This document shows positions 20,814 to 30,066 of a stretch of DNA of 64,000 bases, one piece after another. This stretch comes from Tethybacter castelli (GTDB lineage: Bacteria > Pseudomonadota > Gammaproteobacteria > Tethybacterales > Tethybacteraceae): the NCBI GenBank assembly GCA_036679665.1, contig JAZHEJ010000041.1, forward strand, positions 1-64,000, in the 5' to 3' direction. The stretch's first letter is position 1. Each line of letters begins with the position of its first letter. Below the pieces are notes generated by a model that was not told the origin of the DNA, did no database searches, and was given only the letters and a program-made list of their open reading frames with translations. A program made the position numbers and the translations under genes.

Positions 20814-22595
20814 ATGGGGATAACTGATTTTGAAAGCAGTCTCGGTACTACGGTTCCTTTAGGAGAGCGTCTGCTTGAAAAAGGAGTACTGTCTGAAGAT
20901 CAGTTGCGCATCGCGTTACTTGAGCAAGAGACTTCCCAGGAGACCATTGGCAGGGTATTGGTCAATTTAGGGTTCGTAACCGAGGCGACAATACGAGATG
21001 TTCTTAGTGAGGCGCAAGGTGCAGAAACAGTCGATCTGCGACAAATCAACGTGGATCCTGATGCGCTCAAACTCATACCGATGGAGATTGCCAAACGGTA
21101 CAACGTATTACCGTTTGCGTTAAACGGTTCTGAGTTAACAATCGCAGTTGCCAATCCCAACGATCTGATCATATTCGAACAAATCCGTTCGATGCTAGCG
21201 GCAGAAGTAGATTTACGGCTTAAAGTGGCTAGTGAATCTGACATCGGACGGGCCGTTGACGAATACTATGGACTTGAGTTGACGATTGACGGTATTCTAG
21301 CGGAAATTGAAAGTGGCGAGGCTGATGTGGCGGTATCATCTTTACAGTCTGATTCTGCGACAGCAGGCCATCCTATTGTTAGATTAGTGAACGCGTTTCT
21401 TAGTGATGGCGTAAAGCGTGTAGCTTCGGATATCCATTTTGAACCGGAGCAGAGTTTTTTGCGCGTACGTTATCGCATTGATGGAGTTTTAAGGCAGGTT
21501 AGAAGCTTGCATAGTAGTTATTGGGATGCAATGTCAGTACGTTTAAAAGTCATGGCCGACATGAATATTGCTGAAAGTCGCCAGCCCCAAGATGGCAAAA
21601 TCAGTATGACTTTGTATGGACATACGGTGGATTTTCGTGTTGCGTCTCAACCAACAGCCCACGGCGAAAATTTTGTTCTAAGAATTCTTGACCAGCAAAA
21701 AAGTATCGTTCCAATCAATTCATTGGGCCTCAATGAAGAATGCCTAAGAATGGTGGAATTAATGATGGCTCAGCCCAATGGAATTTTGCTTGTCACGGGA
21801 CCGACAGGAAGCGGCAAGACCACGACCTTGTATTCATTTCTCAATCATATGAATTCCGAATCAGTCAATATTATGACACTCGAAGATCCGATTGAGTATC
21901 CAATGCATATGATTAGGCAATCTTCGGTAAGTGAATCAACCAAGATGGACTGGGCATCTGGCATCAAATCAATATTGCGCCAAGATCCGGATATCATTCT
22001 CATCGGTGAGATTAGGGATAATGAAACGGCAGATATGGCATTGCGCGCAGCAATGACCGGACACCAAGTATTGACTACTTTACATACCAATTCTGCTATC
22101 GGTGTTATTCCGAGACTGCTAGATATGGGCGTTTTGCCTGATATTTTAGCTGGGAATGTGATTGGGGTTATCGCCCAACGTTTAATTCGTCGTTTGTGTC
22201 CCAACTGTAAGACGCAGAGGATTGCTGAAGGTGATGAAGTTCTTGTACTTTCGCATTTCGTGGATAACCCAAGCGAAGTAGGCGTGTTTCAGCCTGTTGG
22301 GTGTAGTCAGTGCGAGTACCAAGGTTACCGTGGTCGGATTGCGATCATGGAACTTATGAAATTTACTGAAGAAGTGGATGAACTGGTCGCATCTAGGGCA
22401 AGCATCAGAGATATTAGAGATACCGCGGAAGAATTAGGGACTTATATCGGTCTTGCAAATAGTGCGGTTGAGAAGGTATTGTATGGCGAAACTTCTATCG
22501 AAGAGGTCTCGCGGGTGGTAGATATCACTAAATACATTGTTGCTGCGCAAATTAAAGCGGAACAGTCAGCGGCGGGTACCGAGGCGTCTGTCTAG
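20814..22595 (+). CDS. mshE: GspE/PilB-family assembly ATPase (MshE-like)
   Basis: A 593-residue traffic ATPase that powers pilus assembly from the cytoplasmic face. An N-terminal MshEN/T2SSE-N domain (LGERLLEKGVLSEDQLRIAL; MshEN domains bind c-di-GMP in the family) precedes the motor domain. Walker A is GPTGSGKTTT near residues 328-337, the Asp box reads MTLEDPIEYP, Walker B DPDIILIGEIRD lies near 390, and the His box is MTGHQVLTTLHTN. The zinc-binding tetracysteine is LCPNCK and CSQCEYQGYRGR. It is followed after 29 bp by the platform protein gene. Confidence 0.92.
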   Translation: MGITDFESSLGTTVPLGERLLEKGVLSEDQLRIALLEQETSQETIGRVLVNLGFVTEATIRDVLSEAQGAETVDLRQINVDPDALKLIPMEIAKRYNVLPFALNGSELTIAVANPNDLIIFEQIRSMLAAEVDLRLKVASESDIGRAVDEYYGLELTIDGILAEIESGEADVAVSSLQSDSATAGHPIVRLVNAFLSDGVKRVASDIHFEPEQSFLRVRYRIDGVLRQVRSLHSSYWDAMSVRLKVMADMNIAESRQPQDGKISMTLYGHTVDFRVASQPTAHGENFVLRILDQQKSIVPINSLGLNEECLRMVELMMAQPNGILLVTGPTGSGKTTTLYSFLNHMNSESVNIMTLEDPIEYPMHMIRQSSVSESTKMDWASGIKSILRQDPDIILIGEIRDNETADMALRAAMTGHQVLTTLHTNSAIGVIPRLLDMGVLPDILAGNVIGVIAQRLIRRLCPNCKTQRIAEGDEVLVLSHFVDNPSEVGVFQPVGCSQCEYQGYRGRIAIMELMKFTEEVDELVASRASIRDIRDTAEELGTYIGLANSAVEKVLYGETSIEEVSRVVDITKYIVAAQIKAEQSAAGTEASV

Positions 22596-22624
22596 TATAA
22601 TAAAGATTAAGGAATCTTTGTCTT

Positions 22625-23827
22625 ATGTCGGTATATAAATATGTAGCGATCAATCAATCTGGCCAAACTATTAAAGGTCAGCTAGACGCAATTGATCGTA
22701 AGGAGTTTGACCTTAAGCTAGCTAAGCTAGGCTTGGAGCCAATCCAAGTTCGCCAGCAAAGACTTGGAGCGATAGCATTATTTCAGCCGGGAATAGGTAA
22801 GGAAGAACTGTCGCAGTTTTGTTTTTACCTTGAACAGCTTGTCAAAAGCGGTGTTCCGTTGATTGAGGGACTTACCGATTTGCGAGATTCGGTGGAGAAC
22901 AAGGGTTTGCGCAACGTAACGAGTCTTGTAATCCAAGAAGTTGAATCTGGAACAACTTTATCTAACGCTCTCAAAAAATACCCTAGATATTTTGACGATG
23001 TCTTTGTGGCTTTGATTTCTGCCGGCGAACAATCAGGTGAGCTTGCGAGGGTGTTAAATTCCTTGGGTGAGACGATACGCTGGGGCGAGGAAATGGCCAA
23101 GCGGACACGTAAGGTATTCATGTATCCAATTTTCGCATTGGTGGTTATTTGCGCCGCTGGTGGATTTTTGATGGTAGAGGTTGTCCCGCCCATGACCGAA
23201 GTCATAACAGGACTAGGTGGGGAATTACCTCCAGCCACAATCGCTTTAATTGCCACGTCTGAATTCATTCAAGCATATTGGACTTTAATCCTTGCATTTC
23301 CATTTATTGCTTATGTTGCTATAAAGCTGTTAGTACTTTCACTACCTGGCATTGACATGGTTGTTGATCGATTGAAGATCAGGACTCCAATTTTCGGTGT
23401 AGTAACAGAAAAAATCATTCTTTCTCGCTTCGCCAATACTTTTGGCATGCTATACAGTTCAGGTGTCAGTGTTGTTGAAGCGTTGAAGATCGCCGAAGAT
23501 ACGCTGGGCAATCGGTTTATGCAACGTTCAGTGTCAAATATTACTCAAGAAATAGTAAATGGTAAGGCACTTTCCACATCTTTTGCTGAATCAGGAATTT
23601 TTCCGCCGCTTGTCATGAGAATGATGAAACTCGGCGAAACGACTGGTGGTGTGGATAACGCGATGTTGCAGATCAAGTATTACTATGATAAGGATGCTGC
23701 CGAAGCTATTGGAAAGGCGCAAGCAGCAATTGGTCCTCTACTCATGCTTGTTCTTGCCAGTTTGCTTATTTGGATTATTTTAGCAATTTATGGTCCGTTA
23801 TACGACCTGTTCAGCCAAATAAACTAG
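22625..23827 (+). CDS. mshG: GspF/PilC-family inner-membrane platform protein (MshG-like)
   Basis: A 400-residue polytopic protein that converts ATPase motion into pilin addition. It has two T2SSF repeats: residues ~65-185 (FCFYLEQLVKSGVPLIEGL, then ISAGEQSGELARVL) and ~265-390 (FANTFGMLYSSGVSVVEAL, then MKLGETTGGVDNAML). Three membrane helices are visible, near residues 168-186, 210-240 and 375-393. The family length is normal. It is co-directional with, and closely spaced to, the ATPase gene. Confidence 0.92.
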   Translation: MSVYKYVAINQSGQTIKGQLDAIDRKEFDLKLAKLGLEPIQVRQQRLGAIALFQPGIGKEELSQFCFYLEQLVKSGVPLIEGLTDLRDSVENKGLRNVTSLVIQEVESGTTLSNALKKYPRYFDDVFVALISAGEQSGELARVLNSLGETIRWGEEMAKRTRKVFMYPIFALVVICAAGGFLMVEVVPPMTEVITGLGGELPPATIALIATSEFIQAYWTLILAFPFIAYVAIKLLVLSLPGIDMVVDRLKIRTPIFGVVTEKIILSRFANTFGMLYSSGVSVVEALKIAEDTLGNRFMQRSVSNITQEIVNGKALSTSFAESGIFPPLVMRMMKLGETTGGVDNAMLQIKYYYDKDAAEAIGKAQAAIGPLLMLVLASLLIWIILAIYGPLYDLFSQIN

Positions 23828-23836
23828 GGAGGTATA

Positions 23837-25474
23837 ATGAACATAGCGTTACCAGCAGCATTATGGCAATTCGAGCGTTTAGCGTTAGTTGTTAGCGAGA
23901 CCAGGTGCGTTTTGGTAAGTTGGAAAAAGGGTTCTTTTACCAAATTGGGTGAGTTTGTCAACGATACGCAGGGCATTCAGGAATTCAGTCATTTTCTTAA
24001 GCGCGAAGCTTCTAAGTTCAAAGGCCAGACAATCAATGTCATGGTAAGTGTGGTTGGGGAAGACTATCGCTTTGAAAAGGTTGCACATTTAGTCGGCAAA
24101 TACCGTACCGACATGCTCAAACGTAGATTTCAGCAGTTGTTTCGTGGAACTACATACCATATCGCTGTTCCGCAAGGTCGCGAATCGATCGGTCGGCGCC
24201 AGGATTTGGTTTTGTTTTGCGGTATATTGAGCAACGAAAAAATTCAGCCGTGGGTGCGCGAATTAACGCGCATTGGAATGAATCTTGCCGGTGTACATCT
24301 TTCTTCTCTTATTACCGGTTTGATATACAAGCATATCGTTAGTTCCGATGCTGAAGGCATGCAGGTGGTATCCATGTGTGTGGAAGACAATAGTATTCGT
24401 CACAGCTTTTTTGTTGATGGTAAGTTGCGTTTTAGTAGAATGAGTCGTTTGCGTGACAACTCAACGGCTGAGGATGTATTTCGCTCAGTTCGCAATGAGA
24501 TCGAGAAAACTGTACAATATTTAACTAGTATCAGAATTGTGCAGGGAAACACTAAAATTAGTGCTCATGTAGTTTGTGCTGATGATATTTATGAAGAAAT
24601 TTATAATTTCTGTACGCAAGCAGAAGGTGGAAGGGTATCTTATTTTGCTGATTCAGGACGCGAATTATGCGTTAAGCTAGGTATCAAAAAAGCTATTGAC
24701 TCTTATGGTAGGGATTCAACTCCCGTAGTCAATGAGATGTTACGGTTAGTATTTTTTAACCAACTCGCACCGCTTGAACAAATTAGATATTATATAGCTA
24801 AGATGACTGCCATAATCGCTTGTGTTGCTTTGGGTGTTTGGGGATCGTTTAATATTTTGAATGACGGAATTTCGTATCTTGGCACCTACGGAAGATACAC
24901 ATCCGAGAATGGTGATCTACAACAAGAAATTGCGGGGTTAAGTTCTAACTACGATGAATTAGTGAGCGGGTTTGTGTCACCGCCCTCAACCATTGAGAAT
25001 ATGCGAGCTTCAGTAAACTTTCTTAACGTGGTAAATCGTAGTAATTTTAATCCGGGCAAAATGATGTTGTTTGTTAGCAAACTTTTACAAGTTGCGCCAG
25101 CATTGGAGATAGATGCGTTAAATTGGTATTTGACTGCCGATAGTGAAGGCGGCCCAGGCAGTTTTTCTTTCGTAAGTAGTGACACGGTTTTCGAAGTACT
25201 TGAGATAAGAGGTAAATTGACTTCAAACATAAGACCGGAGCTCGCCTTTGAACAGTATAGTAATTTCGCTGATGCTGTCAATAGCAGAATTGATATGCAA
25301 TTCATTGTAAGTGTAGAACCTTCGTTAGTGCAAGCTGATGGTGAATTAAGTGGTAGCGTTGATAGGAGAACTGACGTTAGGTCCCAACTAAACGCTTATA
25401 CAAATGATGAATTTACCGCTAAAATTGTATGGGATCCATCTTATCTTGACAACCTTAACGAAACTACAAACTAG
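23837..25474 (+). CDS. PilM/GspL-like pilus assembly protein (MshI-like)
   Basis: A 545-residue protein, poorly conserved at sequence level. The N-terminal ~300 residues have the character of the actin-like PilM/GspL cytoplasmic domain (strands such as VSMCVEDNSIRHSFFVDGKL resemble its ATP-fold). One membrane helix lies near residues 316-334 (AIIACVALGVWGSFNI), followed by a coiled-coil and a periplasmic PilN-like domain. Gene order after mshG and before a PilO-like gene supports a role in the inner-membrane alignment subcomplex. I did not recognise it from motifs alone; the role is inferred from context and topology. Confidence 0.65.
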   Translation: MNIALPAALWQFERLALVVSETRCVLVSWKKGSFTKLGEFVNDTQGIQEFSHFLKREASKFKGQTINVMVSVVGEDYRFEKVAHLVGKYRTDMLKRRFQQLFRGTTYHIAVPQGRESIGRRQDLVLFCGILSNEKIQPWVRELTRIGMNLAGVHLSSLITGLIYKHIVSSDAEGMQVVSMCVEDNSIRHSFFVDGKLRFSRMSRLRDNSTAEDVFRSVRNEIEKTVQYLTSIRIVQGNTKISAHVVCADDIYEEIYNFCTQAEGGRVSYFADSGRELCVKLGIKKAIDSYGRDSTPVVNEMLRLVFFNQLAPLEQIRYYIAKMTAIIACVALGVWGSFNILNDGISYLGTYGRYTSENGDLQQEIAGLSSNYDELVSGFVSPPSTIENMRASVNFLNVVNRSNFNPGKMMLFVSKLLQVAPALEIDALNWYLTADSEGGPGSFSFVSSDTVFEVLEIRGKLTSNIRPELAFEQYSNFADAVNSRIDMQFIVSVEPSLVQADGELSGSVDRRTDVRSQLNAYTNDEFTAKIVWDPSYLDNLNETTN

Positions 25475-25489
25475 GCAGTAACAAACCTT

Positions 25490-26200
25490 ATGAACTTGGA
25501 ACAAGCAGAAAAAAATCTTGCGATCAAAGTGATAATCTTTGCTGTCGTTGTGTACGGTTTGGTTTGGGGATCCAATAGGTATATTGCTGAATTTACTAAT
25601 GCGGAAAGAGCAGCTAACGACGAATATAAGGCAACGTTACAGGATTTTCAGGAGCGCCTTGGCCAGATTCAGGTTGAAGAACAGTTGCAGTCTCAGTATG
25701 TTAATGAATACAACCAGTTTCAGTCCTCTGGGCGAATCGTTAGTGACCAAGAAATAGCTCAAGCTTCAGAAAACGAGGAACTTAGGAGGCTCGAGTTACT
25801 TTCTAGGCTCCAAGACATCATCAATGAGAGAGAATTTTTCGAGGCGCAATACACATTGTCCTCTCCAGAAAATTTACCCTCTGAAACTTCCGAAATTATT
25901 TCTGAAAGTACAGTATTGATCAGAGCAACACGCATGGATATTGAGATGCCTTTGCTACACTCGCTTGACATTTTGATGTTGATTAATGATTTTTATGATG
26001 AGCAAACAAATCGATTTGTTCCTGTCGATTGCGAAATGACGCTCATGAATAATCGCTTTAGATCTGAAGATGCACAAGAACGAAGGCTTGCTTTGTTCGA
26101 AGTAACCGAAAACATTGAGGCCAAATGTGGGTTAGTCTGGCTATCTATATATGATCCAGCTTTAGGTAAGTCTCAGGAGGAATTAGAAGAAAGTGCGTAA
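25490..26200 (+). CDS. PilO/GspM-like bitopic membrane protein (MshJ-like)
   Basis: A 236-residue protein with a short cytoplasmic N-terminus and one membrane helix (VIIFAVVVYGLVWGS, residues ~14-29). An acidic coiled-coil rich in Glu and Gln follows (residues ~38-115), then a compact periplasmic domain. This is the topology of PilO, GspM and MshJ, which bridge the PilM/N subcomplex to the secretin side. No sequence motif clinches it. The stop overlaps the next gene by 8 bp. Confidence 0.6.
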   Translation: MNLEQAEKNLAIKVIIFAVVVYGLVWGSNRYIAEFTNAERAANDEYKATLQDFQERLGQIQVEEQLQSQYVNEYNQFQSSGRIVSDQEIAQASENEELRRLELLSRLQDIINEREFFEAQYTLSSPENLPSETSEIISESTVLIRATRMDIEMPLLHSLDILMLINDFYDEQTNRFVPVDCEMTLMNNRFRSEDAQERRLALFEVTENIEAKCGLVWLSIYDPALGKSQEELEESA

Positions 26201-26774
26201 AGTTCCGTTCTCACAAAACTGCTTTCAGGCGTTGGCCATGTTGGTTATCGCTTCGACTACGCAGCTAGTTTTTGCTCAGTCTACTATTGAAGAACTGATA
26301 GCGCGTGAAAATGTCGGGAGAATATTTTTTTCCGATCAACAACGTGGTGTAATGGAAGCGCGTCGTCAAAACGTGGCTGATTTTGATCCATCTGGAATTG
26401 AACGGCCAAGTTTTTCAGCACCGCTTGAAGCTCCGAGATTGGTTTTAAGGTCGGTTATTAAAACAGTCGAAGATGAAGTTAGTGGAGAAGAAGCATATGA
26501 ACGCGGTATTGATCTTCGTTTTGATGGGATTATCGGCAAAACAGGCGATAGAAGAGTTTTAATAGATTCTCAAGTGGTTGATCAAGAACAGCTAGAAAGC
26601 TTACAGTCTGATTTGGGACTGGAGCTGGTTGTAAGCGATGATAATGATGTAACGGCCGAGGACAAATTGTTTAAGCAAAAGGTTTCATTTACCAGAGGTG
26701 ATGTTTTACGCTCCGATGGTACCTTGGATAAGCCGGGAACGCAAGGTCGCTTTATTATTGTGAAACGGCAGTAA
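26193..26774 (+). CDS. Exported PilP/MshK-like pilus accessory protein
   Basis: A 193-residue secreted protein starting at GTG 26193. A signal peptide ends near STTQLVFAQ. The mature part is charged, with a C-terminal beta-rich region (KQKVSFTRGDVLRSDGTL and GTQGRFIIVKRQ). Small periplasmic proteins at this position in MSHA/type IV pilus clusters (MshK, PilP) connect the inner-membrane complex to the secretin. No pilin genes follow; petA starts 100 bp later. The role is inferred from position. Confidence 0.55.
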   Translation: MRKVPFSQNCFQALAMLVIASTTQLVFAQSTIEELIARENVGRIFFSDQQRGVMEARRQNVADFDPSGIERPSFSAPLEAPRLVLRSVIKTVEDEVSGEEAYERGIDLRFDGIIGKTGDRRVLIDSQVVDQEQLESLQSDLGLELVVSDDNDVTAEDKLFKQKVSFTRGDVLRSDGTLDKPGTQGRFIIVKRQ

Positions 26775-26781
26775 TCTGTCT

Positions 26782-26833
26782 TAGGCAAGTTTTCTAAATC
26801 GTATATTTAATACGGCGGTAGCTAGGCAAGTTT
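26782..26833. repeat. Short direct repeat upstream of petA
   Basis: The 11-mer TAGGCAAGTTT occurs at 26782-26792 and again at 26823-26833, 41 bp apart. A small CGTAT...ATACG stem-loop (26800-26814) lies between. This gap separates the pilus cluster from petA, so the stem-loop may help end the first transcript and the repeats may mark a regulator site. None of this is proven by the sequence. Confidence 0.35.
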
Positions 26834-26873
26834 AAGGCTCAGGTTTTCTTCTTCGCTTGGCAAGGAACAGGCT

Positions 26874-27428
26874 ATGGATGACAAACTTGACAGTAACAAT
26901 CGACGTTTGCTTACTATAAGTTCTCTTATCGGTGCAGGGTTTGCAGCGACAGCTACTGCTGTGCCTTTCATAGGTAGTCTAGCACCTGGCAGAAAGGCAT
27001 TGGGTGAAGGAGCTCCAGTAGAGCTTGGGATAAGTGGTTTAGAGCCGGGCAAATTATTTGTGGTGCCTTGGCGACGAAAACCGGTATGGGTTCTGATGCG
27101 AACTGAGGAGATGTTAACCGAACTTGATTCGCATAATGAACAATTGATTGATCCTGAGTCATTGTCTAGCGATCAGCCTGAATATTGCCAAAATACTACC
27201 AGGTCGATAAATCCTGAAATTTTTGTCGCGTTAGGAGTATGTACTCATCTAGGTTGTTCGCCGGGCCTGAATGATCCTTCAGGATTTTTGTGTGCATGTC
27301 ACGGCTCCAATTTTGATTTCGCGGGCAGGGTATTAAAGGGAAGCCCTGCGCCGACGAATTTAGCTATTCCAGAGCATTATTTTACGGATGATAACACCAT
27401 AGTAATCGGTGTTTCAGGATCTGCATAG
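26874..27428 (+). CDS. petA: Ubiquinol-cytochrome c reductase Rieske iron-sulfur subunit
   Basis: The 2Fe-2S subunit of the cytochrome bc1 complex, which takes one electron from ubiquinol and swings to cytochrome c1. A twin-arginine signal-anchor is visible near the N-terminus (NNRRLLTISSLIGAGFAATA). The cluster is held by the two loops CTHLGCSPG and CACHGSNFD, with the conserved disulfide Cys pair. The length of 184 residues is normal. It is first in a petA-petB-petC operon with only 8 bp to petB. Confidence 0.96.
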   Translation: MDDKLDSNNRRLLTISSLIGAGFAATATAVPFIGSLAPGRKALGEGAPVELGISGLEPGKLFVVPWRRKPVWVLMRTEEMLTELDSHNEQLIDPESLSSDQPEYCQNTTRSINPEIFVALGVCTHLGCSPGLNDPSGFLCACHGSNFDFAGRVLKGSPAPTNLAIPEHYFTDDNTIVIGVSGSA

Positions 27429-27436
27429 GATAACTT

Positions 27437-28657
27437 ATGTCGAAATTTGCTGATTGGGTAGAGTATCGGCTACCTTACCGAGGTTTTGTTAAAGCGCATC
27501 TTACCCAATATTGGGCGCCAAAGAATTTTAATGTCTGGTACTATTTTGGATCGCTGGCGTTGCTGGTTTTCGTAATCCAGATCATCAGCGGCATTTTTTT
27601 GGCCATGAACTATAAGCCTGATGCAAAGTACGCTTTTGATTCAGTCGAATTCATCATGCGCGATGTCAATTTCGGTTGGCTCATAAGGTATGTGCATTCC
27701 ACCGGCGCTTCAATGTTTTTTGTGGTTATATATTTACACATGATGCGCGCATTACTTTACGGTTCGTACCGCAACCCGCGTGAACTATTGTGGATCATCG
27801 GTATGATTATTTATTTGCTTTTGATGGCTGAGGCATTCATGGGTTATTTGTTACCGTGGGGCCAAACTTCATACTGGGGAGCTCAAGTAATTGTCAACTT
27901 GTTTTCAACCATACCGGTAGTCGGCGAAGATTTGGCAGTTTTTATCCGCGGTGATTATGCAATTTCTGATGTTACGTTAAATCGTTTTTACTCTTTTCAT
28001 GTGGTTGCGTTACCGCTAATGCTATTCGGGCTTATTTTTCTTCACCTGGCTGCGTTGCATACCCATGGCTCCAACAACCCGGACGGTATCGAGATTAAAA
28101 GTTGCAAAGATGAGTCGGGCAAGCCCAAAGATGGAATCGCTTTTCATCCTTATTACACGATAAAAGATTCGTTTGGGGCGGTAGTATTTTTGGCAATATT
28201 TTGCCCGATATTATTTTTCGCTCCGGATATGAACGGCTATTTTTTAGAATTTGCGAATTTTGTACCGGCCGACCCACTTAAAACCCCGGAACATATCGCA
28301 CCGGTATGGTATTTCACGCCGTTCTATGCGATATTGCGAGCTGTCCCTCCGTTCTTTGGTACCCAAGTTTGGGGAGTGCTAGCGATGGGAGCGGCAATCG
28401 CAGTGTTTTTCTTAGTTCCTTGGCTTGATCGCAGTCCGGTCAAGTCGGTTCGTTACAAAGGTATGTACACCAAGATTGCGCTTTTTATCTTTGTGGTGTC
28501 TTTTATCGCTTTGGGAATACTGGGAACCTTGCCTCCCAACGATACCAGGCAGTTACTTTCGCAGTTATTTTCGATCACTTATTTTGCGTTTTTTATTTTG
28601 ATGCCTTGGTACACAAAGGCGGAACAGACAACCGCGCCGCCTGAGCGCATAACATGA
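27437..28657 (+). CDS. petB: Cytochrome b subunit of the bc1 complex
   Basis: A 406-residue polytopic cytochrome b with the two b haems and the Qo/Qi quinone sites. Characteristic stretches are NVWYYFGSLALLVFVIQIISG, GWLIRYVHSTGASMFF with the first haem-histidine pair, GYLLPWGQTSYWGAQVI, and FYSFHVVALPLMLFGLIFLH with the second pair. The Qo-site motif appears as DPLKTPEHIAPVWYFTP (PE-Y/H-W region; here PEHI). Eight membrane helices fit. It overlaps petC by 4 bp (ATGA). Confidence 0.97.
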   Translation: MSKFADWVEYRLPYRGFVKAHLTQYWAPKNFNVWYYFGSLALLVFVIQIISGIFLAMNYKPDAKYAFDSVEFIMRDVNFGWLIRYVHSTGASMFFVVIYLHMMRALLYGSYRNPRELLWIIGMIIYLLLMAEAFMGYLLPWGQTSYWGAQVIVNLFSTIPVVGEDLAVFIRGDYAISDVTLNRFYSFHVVALPLMLFGLIFLHLAALHTHGSNNPDGIEIKSCKDESGKPKDGIAFHPYYTIKDSFGAVVFLAIFCPILFFAPDMNGYFLEFANFVPADPLKTPEHIAPVWYFTPFYAILRAVPPFFGTQVWGVLAMGAAIAVFFLVPWLDRSPVKSVRYKGMYTKIALFIFVVSFIALGILGTLPPNDTRQLLSQLFSITYFAFFILMPWYTKAEQTTAPPERIT

Positions 28658-29367
28658 AGCACACCTTATGCGCGGTACTAAGTAGTGTGGCGTTGTGCTT
28701 GTCGCAGTTTGGTGTGGCCGCGGAACAATCAGCCACGCCCTTAGCCCAGGCTCCTGTCGATCATTATGATTTTGCTTCCATGCAACGTGGCGCCAAGATG
28801 TTTGTTAATTATTGCCAAGGCTGTCACAGTCTCAAATACATGCGCTATTCGCGGCTAGCGAGTGATTTGGGCATACCTGATCAAATAGCTCAGGCTAATC
28901 TTGCCTTCGGCAATAAACTGTTTGCCGGCATGACCTCCGCGATGAATTCGGATCAAGCACGCGCATGGTTTAACCAAGCCGTGTCGCCTGATCTGTCGGT
29001 AATCGCGCGGTCCCGCGGTGCTGATTGGCTCTATGCTTTTTTACGGTCTTTTTATCGCGATCCGGAAGCAAGCACAGGCTGGAACAATACGCAGTTTGTA
29101 AACACTTCAATGCCTAACGTTCTGCATAGCTTGCAAGGTACTTATGTTTATGATGAAGCAGGTGAATTAATAAAAGTTGGCGACGGTACACTGAGCATTG
29201 CTCAGTTTGACACGACAGTAGCCGATCTTGTGAATTTTTTGGTTTATGCAGCTGAACCGGCTCGCAACACCAGAGTCAGAATCGGATTTGGAGTGATGAT
29301 TTTTCTGGCGGTACTACTTGGAATTGTATATATGATGTACCGGGAATACTGGAAAGACATAAAGTAA
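28654..29367 (+). CDS. petC: Cytochrome c1
   Basis: A 237-residue membrane-anchored c-type cytochrome of the bc1 complex. A cleavable signal peptide (ALCLSQFGVAA) precedes the mature part. The haem is attached at CQGCH in MFVNYCQGCHSLKYMRYSRLA, and a methionine ligand is plausible near NTSMPNVLHSLQG. A C-terminal membrane helix (IGFGVMIFLAVLLGIVYMMY) anchors it. It completes the petABC operon and is followed 13 bp later by sspA, a gammaproteobacterial arrangement. Confidence 0.96.
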   Translation: MKHTLCAVLSSVALCLSQFGVAAEQSATPLAQAPVDHYDFASMQRGAKMFVNYCQGCHSLKYMRYSRLASDLGIPDQIAQANLAFGNKLFAGMTSAMNSDQARAWFNQAVSPDLSVIARSRGADWLYAFLRSFYRDPEASTGWNNTQFVNTSMPNVLHSLQGTYVYDEAGELIKVGDGTLSIAQFDTTVADLVNFLVYAAEPARNTRVRIGFGVMIFLAVLLGIVYMMYREYWKDIK

Positions 29368-29380
29368 ATAGGAATTAATA

Positions 29381-30040
29381 GTGATAGAGTTATGGTGTAC
29401 CAAGCACGACGCGTATTCACATCGGACGCGTATTATCGTTGCAGAAAAAGATTTAGGGTTAAGTAACGCCAAATCAGCGAGCAGCCCGCCGCCGCCAATG
29501 GGACAGAATATCGGCGTCGTGATCAAGGATATCGATATCAACAACAAACCTGAGGATTTGGCACGCTTAAATCCGCTAAATCAGGTACCTGTGCTTGTTG
29601 ACAAAGATGTTCATTTTTATGAGTCGAATATTATCAACGAATACCTTGATGAACGGTTTCCCCATCCTCAATTAATGCCGCTGAGTGTTATTGATAGAGC
29701 TAAAGCTCGTTTGTTTATGTTTCAGTTTGATCGGCAACTTTACACAAAAATGGACAAGATCATCAACGCCAAGACCGAAAAAATCGCAAATGCGCAACGG
29801 TTGTTACTTGCTGATGCGTTGTTGGAACTTTCACAGTTGGTAGGTAAAACCAAGTATCTGATTGGCAACGACTTTACTATTGCTGATGTGGCGTTGGCAC
29901 CGTTGCTATGGCGTCTTGAATATCTTAAAATCAAACTTCCCCCTAAAGCGGCACCGTTGTTAAGATATGCTGAGAATGTCTTTGTGTTACCTAGCTTTCT
30001 AGCATCTCTTACTCCCACCGAACAAGGAATGCGCAAGTAA
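29381..30040 (+). CDS. sspA: Stringent starvation protein A (GST fold)
   Basis: A 219-residue glutathione-transferase-like protein that binds RNA polymerase and shapes starvation and acid responses. The core motifs are conserved: HRTRIIVAEKDLGL, LNPLNQVPVLVDKDV, YESNIINEYLDERFPHPQLMP and FLASLTPTEQGMRK. The start is GTG. An unusual ~17-residue insertion with four consecutive prolines (AKSASSPPPPMGQNIG, residues ~29-44) interrupts the N-terminal thioredoxin fold where the E. coli protein has a short turn. The gene precedes sspB, as in other Gammaproteobacteria. Confidence 0.94.
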   Translation: MIELWCTKHDAYSHRTRIIVAEKDLGLSNAKSASSPPPPMGQNIGVVIKDIDINNKPEDLARLNPLNQVPVLVDKDVHFYESNIINEYLDERFPHPQLMPLSVIDRAKARLFMFQFDRQLYTKMDKIINAKTEKIANAQRLLLADALLELSQLVGKTKYLIGNDFTIADVALAPLLWRLEYLKIKLPPKAAPLLRYAENVFVLPSFLASLTPTEQGMRK

Positions 30041-30066
30041 TAGGCATAAGTTAGAAAAGAAGAAAT

